Shown here: piece by piece, positions 1 to 8,008 of the stretch
Numbering within the stretch: position 1 is the stretch's first letter
Layout of the letters: every line of letters begins with the position of its first letter
From: Thermoguttaceae bacterium
GTDB lineage: Bacteria > Planctomycetota > Planctomycetia > Pirellulales > Thermoguttaceae
Direction of reading: 5' to 3'
Length of the DNA stretch: 64,000 nucleotides
Assembly: GCA_028695965.1 (NCBI GenBank)
Contig: JAQVHZ010000007.1
Location: 1-64,000, forward strand
Notes under the pieces: model-generated
The model's database searches: none
What the model saw: the letters and a program-made list of their open reading frames with translations, nothing else
Told to the model about the DNA's origin: nothing
Translations under genes and position numbers: made by a program

Positions 1-2
1 AA

Positions 3-2639
3 AAATTCGAAGCGTTTATAACCGACGTTAGGCTTGTTCGCGCGGAGCTTCTAGAAGACGCCGAATGGGAGCCGGGTTTCGAGAAGTATTGCGACGTTGA
101 GCCCGCGCTGATGAGCGTTCCGGAACAAAAGAGCGAGAGTTTGGACGTCGGCAACGGCGAGTTGAGCTCTATTGGAGCGGAATTGGTTCATTTCTGTCGG
201 CTTAGCGACCGCAGATACTATGCTGAAGAGCGCAATCGCGTCGTTCAAAATAAATTCAGCGACGACGTCAAGTTGTTGGCAATCTTCTGCGACCTTGATT
301 TCTGTCTGCGCGTAGTGCGGCGCCGCATTTTTGAAGGCGATCTTGGTCTTGGTCAAACGCTCTCGAGGTTGGTCGGCAAAATAGTCGAGAATTTTCTCGT
401 GATGGATGAATCGGCGCTCGCTGCAGCAGAAATAGATGAAACGGCGCGTGTTTTCGATAATCTGTTCGATCAAATGAAGGAAAGACCCGTTGGGTTTTAC
501 GACGACGCGCACTACTGGCTTGCCGCCTTTCCCATTTGGGATCTTCAGGCGGATCTTCTTGGGCGTCTTTATACTGATTACGCTGAGCGCGTCAGCGTCG
601 AAACGGCAGAAAATGAAGCAGAAGAAGAACTTAGACAGACGTGTCTAGAAAAAATGAAGGCGCAGACGGACCGCGCGTTCCTTCATATGCTTATTGCGGT
701 GAAACGCTTGCCCGTCGCCGATCCGACGCTCCTGCTTCGAACCGCGTCGTCTTATGCCACATATTACATTTGGCTTTCGCGTAACGGTCGTCAAGAAGAA
801 GCGTGCCAACTCGTTCGTAAAGAAGGGGAACGTTTAGAGAATCGCGCTCAGATGAAGACTCCGCTCAATTTACTTGCTGTGAGTCTGTTTTACGAATTGA
901 TTTCCAACGCCGCACTAGACGCTTGCTATCATCCAGAAACGGCAAAATGGGCGCTCCATAAGCTTGAAGACGCTTTGAACGCCGAAAAGAAAATAATGAC
1001 TAAGCAGGTGGTAACAACCGACCGCTTTGGCAGGCTTTATTCTCGTTTTGCCGATCTAGCAGACGCCGAAGGCCAGACGCAAGCCGCGCTCGAATGGGCT
1101 AGAAAAGCTCTGGAATGTTTCACGTCGCTCGTGCGCAATAACACAGCGACAAGCCGCGCGTTTGGACTCTTTACGAAATTGGTCGTCTATTTATTTGATA
1201 AGGGAACAGACGAAGACAAACGCTTAGGCGCGAAGCTTTATCGCGTCGCGGAACGGTACTTCAACTCGAGCAGTAAGAAACGTCGTCGAGAACGCGTCAG
1301 TAATTTCTGGATCATTTCGATCTCTGCGTTTCGTTGGTATGACCTCGACCGGAACTGTTTTAGCCGCGCTAAGTATATCGTGGAGAACTTCGAGCGGCTT
1401 TGCGAGTATTTCCCGGATGAGCTGACGCGCGTCTACAAGCAAATTGAAGGGAGTTTTTATCGAGGGAATTTCCTGCTTCGTCATTGTTCTTTTGAAGGCG
1501 CCAACGACGCTCTGACTACGCTCGTCGACCTGCTTAAAGGACGATTGGAAGACTTTGGCGCAATACCAAACGACGATCCGATGCAATCTATTATGCTTCG
1601 CTTGCATGAGCAGCTGAAAAGTCAGTTGATAGTGTCGAAGCTGTTAAAGGTTGAGTTGGGCGTCATCAGGGACGATGAAGCGCCTGACGTTCGCGATACT
1701 CTCAGGAACGCCTTGGCTCTTTGTGACAGCGCAATGGAGCTTCAGTTCCTTTTCAAGCCGAAAACGCCTTTTTTCCAAAGAGTTCAACAGTTCCGAAAGA
1801 ATTGGATTGAAGAGAAGAAAGAGCGTGAGACGGACGAACGTGAAATGAAATCCTCTCCGGTTGACGATAAGGAACGCGTTTCCATAAAACGACGCTTAGT
1901 CGCCTGGAAAGGTCGTCTGAAAGATTACGTCAAGAGCGCTGAAGCAATCTGGGAGAGAAACGTTCCCAAAGAGGATTTGGGCTTGATATATAGCTATTTC
2001 CTCCTTCGAGTCTTTGACGCGATATTCAAGTCTCGCGACGAAAGTTACGCGACGGGCAGAAAGGCGTTTAACGGCGTCATGGCAAAAATGTCCGAGACGT
2101 TTGGACGCGGATCGGAGATTGAAGTAACGTGTCGTTACTTTTGGGCAGACGAACATCTGAATCAAAGACGTTGGAGCGCCGTCGTCAACGAGACTAAGCG
2201 GATTCATCGTATGTACGCGTCGACTGCCGAGCGAAAGGGGTACGACGTCGACGTCTTGACGCCGCTCTGGATCGATTCGTTCCGAATGACGGCGCGCGCG
2301 TATCTGGGCCGCCGCCGCTTGGGCGATTTACGCAAAGCGGAGAAGATTGTCGACCGAACCCTTAACACGTGTCGACAATCTTTAAGACAGAAGAAATTCC
2401 ATCTTCGCAGCGTCTATTACGACCTGCTTCTTTTGCAGGCGCGCGTCGATTATTCGCGCGGTCGTAAGAGCGAGGCGCTTCGGACTGCAGAACGCGTTAA
2501 GCGCGCTTTTGGCGCTTCGGCGAAGCGCGGCGCGTTTGATCCGTCGAAAGAATCGATCAAGGATCTCAACGCCTTATTGGCGTCTCTAAAAGACGAATCA
2601 GTTGGAGAGAAGGACGCAAGTAGAGCTCCTGGTAATTAA
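3..2639 (+). CDS. Partial helical-repeat (TPR-like) protein of unknown function
   Basis: The reading frame is open from the first complete codon of the window, so the ATG at 111 in the ORF track is probably internal and the true start lies upstream. The visible 879 residues are almost entirely helical and charged, with TPR-like helix pairs such as ADLADAEGQTQAALEWARKA around residues 330-345 and another near the C-terminus (LLLLQARVDYSRGRKSEALR). No catalytic motif, signal peptide or membrane segment is visible. The stop lies 18 nt before the ATG of the methyltransferase gene on the same strand, so the two are probably co-transcribed with vsr. It could be the partner or effector of a modification-based defence locus, or an unrelated scaffold; the missing N-terminus may hold the informative domain. 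That a gene is present here is close to certain; its function is unknown. Confidence 0.85.
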   Translation, partial: KFEAFITDVRLVRAELLEDAEWEPGFEKYCDVEPALMSVPEQKSESLDVGNGELSSIGAELVHFCRLSDRRYYAEERNRVVQNKFSDDVKLLAIFCDLDFCLRVVRRRIFEGDLGLGQTLSRLVGKIVENFLVMDESALAAAEIDETARVFDNLFDQMKERPVGFYDDAHYWLAAFPIWDLQADLLGRLYTDYAERVSVETAENEAEEELRQTCLEKMKAQTDRAFLHMLIAVKRLPVADPTLLLRTASSYATYYIWLSRNGRQEEACQLVRKEGERLENRAQMKTPLNLLAVSLFYELISNAALDACYHPETAKWALHKLEDALNAEKKIMTKQVVTTDRFGRLYSRFADLADAEGQTQAALEWARKALECFTSLVRNNTATSRAFGLFTKLVVYLFDKGTDEDKRLGAKLYRVAERYFNSSSKKRRRERVSNFWIISISAFRWYDLDRNCFSRAKYIVENFERLCEYFPDELTRVYKQIEGSFYRGNFLLRHCSFEGANDALTTLVDLLKGRLEDFGAIPNDDPMQSIMLRLHEQLKSQLIVSKLLKVELGVIRDDEAPDVRDTLRNALALCDSAMELQFLFKPKTPFFQRVQQFRKNWIEEKKERETDEREMKSSPVDDKERVSIKRRLVAWKGRLKDYVKSAEAIWERNVPKEDLGLIYSYFLLRVFDAIFKSRDESYATGRKAFNGVMAKMSETFGRGSEIEVTCRYFWADEHLNQRRWSAVVNETKRIHRMYASTAERKGYDVDVLTPLWIDSFRMTARAYLGRRRLGDLRKAEKIVDRTLNTCRQSLRQKKFHLRSVYYDLLLLQARVDYSRGRKSEALRTAERVKRAFGASAKRGAFDPSKESIKDLNALLASLKDESVGEKDASRAPGN

Positions 2640-2657
2640 GAACGGAAAGGTACTTTG

Positions 2658-4181
2658 ATGAGCAACCGCGTTCGTCAAATGCGAGAAGCGCTTGGCGTCA
2701 ACCATGAAGATTTTGCCGCGCAAGTGAATGTGTCTCCGCGATTTCTAGTCGCATTAGAGGAGGACGCCTGCGTAGTCGGCGTCGACGCGGCGATAAGAAT
2801 TGCACGCGCATTAGGGACGACGGTCGAGCAGCTCTTTGGAGACCTGCCGGAGAACGATGCGTTTACTGGAGCGGCGGCAACTGCGGCAGAGCCTGACGTC
2901 AAACCTGTGAACGCCGAGGAACCGGAGCCGTCTGCAGAGCCGAAAAAGCGACGCAAGGCGACTCCGCATAAGAACAAGTCTGCGGCGTCTACATCGCTGG
3001 AAGATCCTGCGGTCGAACCCCCAAAGGTCGCGCCTTACTCGACTGAATTAGAGCAGAAAACGCTTGACGAACTTTTGCTTGAAGAAGACGCTTCTCCACG
3101 CTTGGCGCTTGAAACGGTTGAGTCTGCGGAACCGCGCAGAGTCAACGCGCCTCTGCGCAGTCAGAAAGTTTCGTCGAGTTTTTCGAAGACGGCGCAGACG
3201 GACGGTCTTGCTGATTCGCCCGTGGGGCTGACAGATCCTACGCTTGGACGCCCCATTCGTTATTTCGACCTCTTTTGTGGAATTGGCGGCTTTCATTACG
3301 CCGCGCAAAAGGTCTTCGCGCAGATGAAGCGCACGAGCGAGTGCGTCATTAGCTGCGACGTCGACAAATATGCGCAGCAGAGTTACGCCGCGAATTTTGG
3401 CGCGACGCCTTTTGGAGACGTTTCTCGACTCTCTTCTGAAGATATTCCTGATTTTGATCTTCTCTTTGCAGGTTTTCCGTGTCAAACGTTTTCAATTATC
3501 GGTTTGCGCAAAGGTTTTGCAGACGAAACGAAAGGCTCTCTTTTCTTTCAGATAGCCCGCGTCTTGAAGGACAAGCGGCCGCGCGCGTTTGTCTTGGAAA
3601 ATGTTCGCCAACTTACGACGCACGATTCCGGACGAACCTTTCAGATAATCTTACGCGTTTTGCAGGAGGAACTTGGATACTTCGTTGATTGGCGTATTCT
3701 GAACGCGCTCGAATGCGGTCTTCCTCAGAAGCGCGAGCGCGTTGTCGTCGTCGGTTCGACAGAGCCGTTTGAGATGGAATGGCCCAAACCGATCGAGCCG
3801 ACTCCATTGAGCGACCTCTTGGAGGATGATAAAGACGTCGATCAGAAGTATTTTGCGTCTCCGGAGATTGTTCGCAGGCGGAAAGAAGCGCATCAATCGG
3901 AGTTTTATCCTTCGATTTGGCATGAGAATAAGTCGGGCAATATCTCTTCGTATCCGTACAGCTGCGCATTGCGCGCTGGAGCGAGTTATAATTACTTGCT
4001 CGTTAATGGCGAACGTAGATTGACCCCGCGAGAAATGTTGCGTTTGCAAGGTTTCCCAGACAATTTCAAGATTGTAGTATCCGATACCCAAATTCGTAAG
4101 CAGGCTGGCAACGCCGCGCCTGTCCACCTAATTCAACGCGCGCTTGAGCGGTTTTTGCCGCTGGTCTTTGTGAAGAAATGA
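2658..4181 (+). CDS. DNA (cytosine-5-)-methyltransferase with N-terminal XRE helix-turn-helix
   Basis: Transfers a methyl group from AdoMet to C5 of cytosine in a specific DNA site. Residues about 1-65 form an XRE/Cro-type helix-turn-helix, followed by a low-complexity Glu/Pro/Lys linker to about residue 195. The methyltransferase core then shows motif I (FDLFCGIGGF), motif IV with the catalytic Cys (GFPCQTFS), motif VI (ENVRQL), motif VIII (QKRERVVVVG), motif IX (RLTPREMLRLQGFP) and motif X (QAGNAAP). The ORF track begins at a TTG at 2655; the ATG at 2658 is preferred because GGAAAGG lies 8 nt before it. The stop overlaps vsr by four bases (ATGA). In known enzymes such as M.SsoII and M.EcoRII an N-terminal HTH lets the methyltransferase repress its own operon; that role here is inference. 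No restriction endonuclease is recognisable nearby. Confidence 0.95.
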   Translation: MSNRVRQMREALGVNHEDFAAQVNVSPRFLVALEEDACVVGVDAAIRIARALGTTVEQLFGDLPENDAFTGAAATAAEPDVKPVNAEEPEPSAEPKKRRKATPHKNKSAASTSLEDPAVEPPKVAPYSTELEQKTLDELLLEEDASPRLALETVESAEPRRVNAPLRSQKVSSSFSKTAQTDGLADSPVGLTDPTLGRPIRYFDLFCGIGGFHYAAQKVFAQMKRTSECVISCDVDKYAQQSYAANFGATPFGDVSRLSSEDIPDFDLLFAGFPCQTFSIIGLRKGFADETKGSLFFQIARVLKDKRPRAFVLENVRQLTTHDSGRTFQIILRVLQEELGYFVDWRILNALECGLPQKRERVVVVGSTEPFEMEWPKPIEPTPLSDLLEDDKDVDQKYFASPEIVRRRKEAHQSEFYPSIWHENKSGNISSYPYSCALRAGASYNYLLVNGERRLTPREMLRLQGFPDNFKIVVSDTQIRKQAGNAAPVHLIQRALERFLPLVFVKK

Positions 4182-4732
4182 CGGACGATTCGAAGAAGCG
4201 CGCGGGCGCTGGTAAGAGACGCGCAAGTAAGCGCCCCATTGTCCTGCCGAAGCTCCCGGAACTTCCGCAAGGAGACGATTCGCCAGAAAAATTTGACGTT
4301 TTTGACGCGTCAAAACGTTCGGAGATTATGAGCAAAGTCAGGTCGACGAAGAACAAGTCGACAGAGTTGCGCTTGATACAAGAATTTAAGCGACTAGGAA
4401 TTACGGGCTGGCGCAGGCACGTCAAGATTGTTGGCAAACCTGATTTTCTCTTTCGGAAGCTGCGTATCGCGTTGTTTGTCGACGGATGTTTCTGGCACGG
4501 GCACGACTGCCGCAATACAAAGCCGAAGGATCATGCGGATTATTGGCGCGCCAAGATTGAACGCAACCAGATTCGGGATCGCGCCGTAACGGAACGTCTT
4601 CAAGCGCTAGGGTATCGTGTCATACGCATTTGGGAATGTGATTTTAAAAAGGCGAACGCCGAACGACTGGAAGAAAATTTGCGACCGATTGTTGAAGCGC
4701 TTGAACGTATTCAATCGGAATCGAACTCGTAA
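4178..4732 (+). CDS. vsr: Very short patch repair (Vsr) mismatch endonuclease
   Basis: Vsr nicks beside T:G mismatches that arise when 5-methylcytosine made by a Dcm-type enzyme deaminates, starting short-patch repair. The core carries the family signatures KRSEIMSKVRSTKNKSTE, KPDFLF (the Asp of the metal site) and FVDGCFWHGHDC, then YWRAKIERNQIRDR and VIRIWECDF. At 184 residues it is about 30 longer than the E. coli enzyme (156) because of a Lys/Arg/Pro-rich N-terminal extension of about 40 residues. Its ATG overlaps the methyltransferase stop (ATGA), the usual Dcm-Vsr coupling. A degraded second copy of the last 70 bases of this gene lies at about 5949-6017, upstream of the second CDF gene. 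Confidence 0.95.
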   Translation: MTDDSKKRAGAGKRRASKRPIVLPKLPELPQGDDSPEKFDVFDASKRSEIMSKVRSTKNKSTELRLIQEFKRLGITGWRRHVKIVGKPDFLFRKLRIALFVDGCFWHGHDCRNTKPKDHADYWRAKIERNQIRDRAVTERLQALGYRVIRIWECDFKKANAERLEENLRPIVEALERIQSESNS

Positions 4733-4746
4733 AACTAAACGTTGCT

Positions 4747-5883
4747 ATGGAATTGTTAAAAAAAATTCTGAAACTTGACGACGATCAACGAAAAAACACA
4801 ATCGTTCTTACTTCTACCCTTGGAATCGTCGTCAATCTGCTTATTGCTGTCGCGAAGATTCTTATTGGCGTTTTGGCCTCGTCAATAGCAATCATCTCCG
4901 AAGGCGTCCACAACGTTACTGACGCAATGACTTCGTTTTTATCGCTTATTGGAGTGAAACTTGCCGATAAACGCCCCACCGAAAAACACCCGTTTGGATA
5001 TGGGCGGATTGAATACCTCGCAAGCCTTACGATAGCGGTTCTAATTTTGGTCGCAGGTGTGGAGATGCTGCTCGGCTCCTTCAAATTAATACTGAAGCCT
5101 GCTGAATTGTCGGTTACCTACGGCGCTCTTGTTTTCATTGCTGCGACGGCGGTTGTGAAGTATTGGCTTGGCGTCTATACGATTAGAAAGGGCAAGGACG
5201 TCGATTCCGGCTCTCTCGTCGCCATTGGGCTTGAAGGGCGCAACGACGCGTTTATCTCGGCTGTAACAATCGCGTCTGGACTAGTCTTTTTGGTTCTTCA
5301 TTATTCTGTTGACGCGTATGTTGGCGTTTTTCGGTCCTTTATTGTTATCAAAACCGGCGTTGACGTTTTGCTTGAATCAGTGGGACAATTGCTCGGCCGC
5401 GCCGGCAAAAAGGAGCTTGCGGATCAGCTCTATCGTGAGATTCTCGAAACAGAGGGAATTATTAATGCTGCCGATATGATTTTGCATAATTATGGTCCAA
5501 ACGCTTGGTCGGGTTCCGTTAATGTTGAGGTCGATCATTCGAAGACAGTTGGAGAAGTCTATCTGTTCCTCCACAGCCTGCAATTACGAATCATGCATGA
5601 GCACAATGTTACTATGGTCTTTGGCGTCTACGCGACGGGAATCGATCATAAGGATTACGTTTATCTTCGAGAACTTATTGTGCAATTCGTCCAAGGGCAG
5701 AAGCATATCAAGAATTTCCACGCGCTCTATTTGGATTCCAATACGAATAGAATTTACTGTGATTTTGTCGTTGACTACGATTTAGAGGATTGGGACGCGT
5801 TACGCGAGGAGTTCATTGCCTACATGGCAGGTTTTTATCCCGATAAAGAAGTTTATTTGACAATTGAAACAGAATTTGTTTGA
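4747..5883 (+). CDS. Cation diffusion facilitator family transporter, copy 1
   Basis: Predicted proton-coupled divalent metal exporter of the inner membrane. About six hydrophobic segments occupy residues 18-220, followed by a cytoplasmic C-terminal region of about 155 residues that appears to contain one ferredoxin-like CDF domain plus an extra similar module. Family signatures: SEGVHNVTDAMTS in TM2, the KRPTEKHPFGYGRIEYL loop, and EGRNDAFIS in TM5. The intramembrane metal site would be H55-x3-D59 in TM2 and E163-x3-D167 in TM5, which is neither the Zn (H/D...H/D) nor the Mn (N/D...D) pattern exactly. The gene starts 15 nt after vsr and may be read from the same promoter. It is clearly paralogous to the next gene. 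Confidence 0.92.
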   Translation: MELLKKILKLDDDQRKNTIVLTSTLGIVVNLLIAVAKILIGVLASSIAIISEGVHNVTDAMTSFLSLIGVKLADKRPTEKHPFGYGRIEYLASLTIAVLILVAGVEMLLGSFKLILKPAELSVTYGALVFIAATAVVKYWLGVYTIRKGKDVDSGSLVAIGLEGRNDAFISAVTIASGLVFLVLHYSVDAYVGVFRSFIVIKTGVDVLLESVGQLLGRAGKKELADQLYREILETEGIINAADMILHNYGPNAWSGSVNVEVDHSKTVGEVYLFLHSLQLRIMHEHNVTMVFGVYATGIDHKDYVYLRELIVQFVQGQKHIKNFHALYLDSNTNRIYCDFVVDYDLEDWDALREEFIAYMAGFYPDKEVYLTIETEFV

Positions 5884-5948
5884 CGTTTGTTTTGAATGGC
5901 GTTAAGCGGCGCTCCATGTAAGAAAGGTCAGCAGACTCTCAGACTAAC

Positions 5949-6017
5949 GAACACCCAACAATGAAAAGATATTGCGTCCGGTTACAGAAGCGCTTGAACG
6001 AGACCAAATCGGAATCG
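5949..6017 (+). pseudogene. Decayed remnant of the vsr 3' end, duplicated with the CDF gene
   Basis: This 69-base stretch aligns with the last part of vsr (4654-4723). The blocks GAAGCGCTTGAACG and TCGGAATCG are identical and TTGCG-CCG is nearly so. In both places the match sits the same short distance (23 and 25 nt) before an ATGGAA...TTAAAAAAA start of a CDF gene. It is therefore best read as the left end of a tandem duplication whose breakpoint lay inside vsr. The copy is out of frame and non-functional. Confidence 0.7.
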
Positions 6018-6059
6018 CCCTGATGAATTATTGATCGTTACTATGGAACTATTAAAAAA

Positions 6060-7178
6060 ATGCCTGCGTCTTGGCGACGATCAGCGAAAAATGCGATTGT
6101 TCTTACTTCTTTGCTTGGAATCGTCGTCAATTTGCTCATCGCTGGCGTGAAGATTCTTATTGGCGTTTTGACGTCGTCGATAGCGATCGTATCTGAAGGC
6201 GTCAACAATTTGTCCGACGTCCTGACCTCGTTTTTGTCGCTTGTCGGGGCGAAACTTGCCGAAAAGCGGCCTAATGAAAAGCGCCCGTTCGGGTATGGAC
6301 GGATAGAATATCTCACAAGCCTTACAATTGCAGTTATCATTTTAGTCGCGGGCGTGGAGATGCTGATCGGTTCGGTCAAGTTGATTGTGAATCCCGCCGA
6401 ATTATCCCTTACCTATCTTTCTCTTATTATCATTGGAGCGACGGCGATCGTTAAGTACCAACTTGGCGTCTATACGATCAAAAAGGGCAAGCAAGTCGAT
6501 TCTGGTTCGCTGGTCGCCGTCGGTCTTGATTGCCGCAACGACGCGTTTATCTCAATTGTAACGATCGTTTCCGGATTAATCTTTTTAATTTTTCATTACT
6601 CGATCGACGCGCATATTGGCGTCTTTATGTCCTTTGTCGTTATCAAAGCAGGCGTTGACGTTTTGTGGGATTCGATCAGCGAATTGCTTGGTCGTTCTGG
6701 TAAAAAGGAACTTGCGGATCAGCTTTATCGTGAGATTCTCGAGACGGATGGAATTATTGACGCCGCCGATATGGTTTTGCATAACTACGGACCAAGCGCT
6801 TGGTCGGGGACCGTTAATGTCGAAATCGACCATGCGAAAACAGTTGGAGACGTCTATCTGTTCCTCCATAGTCTGCAGTTACGAATCATGCATGAGCATA
6901 ACGTTACGATGGTCTTCGGCATTCATGCAACCGGAATCGATCATAAAGAATACGTCGAACTTCGAGACGTCGTTCAGGAATTCATTCAGGAACGCGAGCA
7001 TATCAAGACCTTTCACGCGCTCTATTTAGACGCAGAAGCCAATAGAATCTACTGCGATCTGGTCGTCGACTTCGATTTAAAAGAACGGGACGAATTACAC
7101 GACGATTTTATCGCCTATATGACGCGCTTTTATCCGGATAAAGAGGTCTCTTTGAAGATCGAAACGGAATTTGTCTAA
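6060..7178 (+). CDS. Cation diffusion facilitator family transporter, copy 2 (5' frameshift)
   Basis: Paralogue of the preceding gene, similar along its whole length, including the six membrane segments, the KRPNEKRPFGYGRIEYL loop and the long C-terminal domain. Its metal site differs: N49-x3-D53 in TM2 and D157-x3-D161 in TM5, which resembles the Mn-CDF pattern. The original start appears to be the ATG at 6043, which gives MELLKKCLRLGDDQRK, matching copy 1; but a run of five A at 6087-6091 (six in copy 1) breaks that frame. The open frame listed here instead begins with an ATG at 6060 and a different ten-residue N-terminus, MPASWRRSAK, before rejoining the family at NAIVLTS. Either the gene uses the new start, or slippage at the A-tract restores the frame, or the base is a sequencing or assembly error. 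Confidence 0.85.
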   Translation: MPASWRRSAKNAIVLTSLLGIVVNLLIAGVKILIGVLTSSIAIVSEGVNNLSDVLTSFLSLVGAKLAEKRPNEKRPFGYGRIEYLTSLTIAVIILVAGVEMLIGSVKLIVNPAELSLTYLSLIIIGATAIVKYQLGVYTIKKGKQVDSGSLVAVGLDCRNDAFISIVTIVSGLIFLIFHYSIDAHIGVFMSFVVIKAGVDVLWDSISELLGRSGKKELADQLYREILETDGIIDAADMVLHNYGPSAWSGTVNVEIDHAKTVGDVYLFLHSLQLRIMHEHNVTMVFGIHATGIDHKEYVELRDVVQEFIQEREHIKTFHALYLDAEANRIYCDLVVDFDLKERDELHDDFIAYMTRFYPDKEVSLKIETEFV

Positions 7179-7317
7179 AATCTAAATTGAATGGCGCCTA
7201 ATTTGCACAGTGTAGATGAGTCTTTAGTGATCGATCAAACTAATGAGCGCCGTCGTTACGGTAATGACAGCCTTCATCTAAAACCAAACAGTTACGATAA
7301 GAAAGCGAAGCGAATCT

Positions 7318-7515
7318 ATGGCAATCAAATTGAACCCCGACGAAAATGTCGTGAAGAAAGTGAAAGAAGCGCTCGCTCGGACAGGCGGGTATTGTCCGTG
7401 TCGACGGGAACGCACCCCAGAGTACAAGTGTATATGCGAAGAGTTCCGTAATCAGATCAAGGACCCGAACTTTGAGGGCTACTGCCACTGTATGTTGTAT
7501 TACAAGTCGAAATGA
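7318..7515 (+). CDS. Ferredoxin:thioredoxin reductase catalytic-subunit-like protein
   Basis: Small (65 residues) iron-sulfur/disulfide protein. The Cys pattern is that of the ferredoxin:thioredoxin reductase catalytic chain: CPC at residues 26-28, CIC at 38-40, then EEFRN and GYCHCMLYY. In the plant and cyanobacterial enzyme these cysteines hold a [4Fe-4S] cluster next to a redox-active disulfide that reduces thioredoxin. Bacterial and archaeal stand-alone forms are usually short like this one. The stop codon overlaps the frame of the thioredoxin gene, whose ATG comes 20 nt later, so the pair probably forms an enzyme-substrate unit. No ferredoxin is visible nearby. The overlapping 86-aa ORF at 7191 is a shadow. 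Confidence 0.85.
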   Translation: MAIKLNPDENVVKKVKEALARTGGYCPCRRERTPEYKCICEEFRNQIKDPNFEGYCHCMLYYKSK

Positions 7516-7535
7516 CCGACAAGAAGGAGAATGAA

Positions 7536-7844
7536 ATGGAAGTTACAATTACAAGTAAAAATTTTGAACAAGAAGTTAAAAACTCGACGACGCCCGTCCT
7601 GTTGGATTTCTGGGCGTCTTGGTGCCCGCCTTGCCAAATGCTTGGTCCGGTCTTAGCCGAGGTTGCAAAAGAGTATGCTGGAAAAGTTAAAGTCGGCAAG
7701 GTGAACGTCGACGAAGAACGAGACCTTGCTGACAAGTTTGACGTGTCGAGCATTCCGCTGCTTGTCGTAGTCAAGGACGGCAAGGTTGTCAAACAGGCAG
7801 TTGGGTACCACTCAAAAGAGCAGATTAAAGCTCTGATTAGCTGA
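7536..7844 (+). CDS. trxA: Thioredoxin
   Basis: Cytoplasmic dithiol-disulfide oxidoreductase of 102 residues, the usual thioredoxin length. It has the FWASWCPPC active site at about residues 24-32, the cis-proline region SSIPLLVV, and the GYHSKEQI C-terminal helix. The active-site dipeptide is Pro-Pro instead of the usual Gly-Pro, a change that in model proteins raises the redox potential; whether it does so here is inference. The track starts at 7512, where an ATGA overlaps the upstream stop. The ATG at 7536 is preferred because AAGGAG lies six bases before it and the N-terminus then matches the family. A strong terminator follows at 7913. Confidence 0.93.
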   Translation: MEVTITSKNFEQEVKNSTTPVLLDFWASWCPPCQMLGPVLAEVAKEYAGKVKVGKVNVDEERDLADKFDVSSIPLLVVVKDGKVVKQAVGYHSKEQIKALIS

Positions 7845-7912
7845 AAGCGTAAGACAAGTCTATTGGCGCGCTTCTGTGAAATCGGATCTTGCGCGCTAAT
7901 CAAGAAATAACA

Positions 7913-7949
7913 AAGGCTGGCCGGTTTTTACCGTACAGCCTTGATTTTT
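7913..7949 (+). terminator. Intrinsic terminator after thioredoxin
   Basis: AAGGCTG (7913-7919) pairs with CAGCCTT (7936-7942), with an inner CCGGT/ACCG stem, and GATTTTTTG follows. It ends the reductase-thioredoxin unit. Confidence 0.85.
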
Positions 7950-8008
7950 TGTGCAACTGAAGCTCGAACGAATCTGCTCTCAGCGCGCAAGGCGCAGAAG
8001 CGAACAAT

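Noticed and set aside
111-2639. ATG at 111 as the true start of the first gene
   Set aside because: The same frame stays open to the first base of the window with ordinary codons and there is no ribosome-binding site before 111, so the gene is more likely truncated by the window edge.
7191-7451. 86-aa plus-strand ORF upstream of thioredoxin
   Set aside because: It overlaps the ferredoxin-thioredoxin-reductase-like gene in another frame, ends inside it and is low-complexity basic sequence with no family features.
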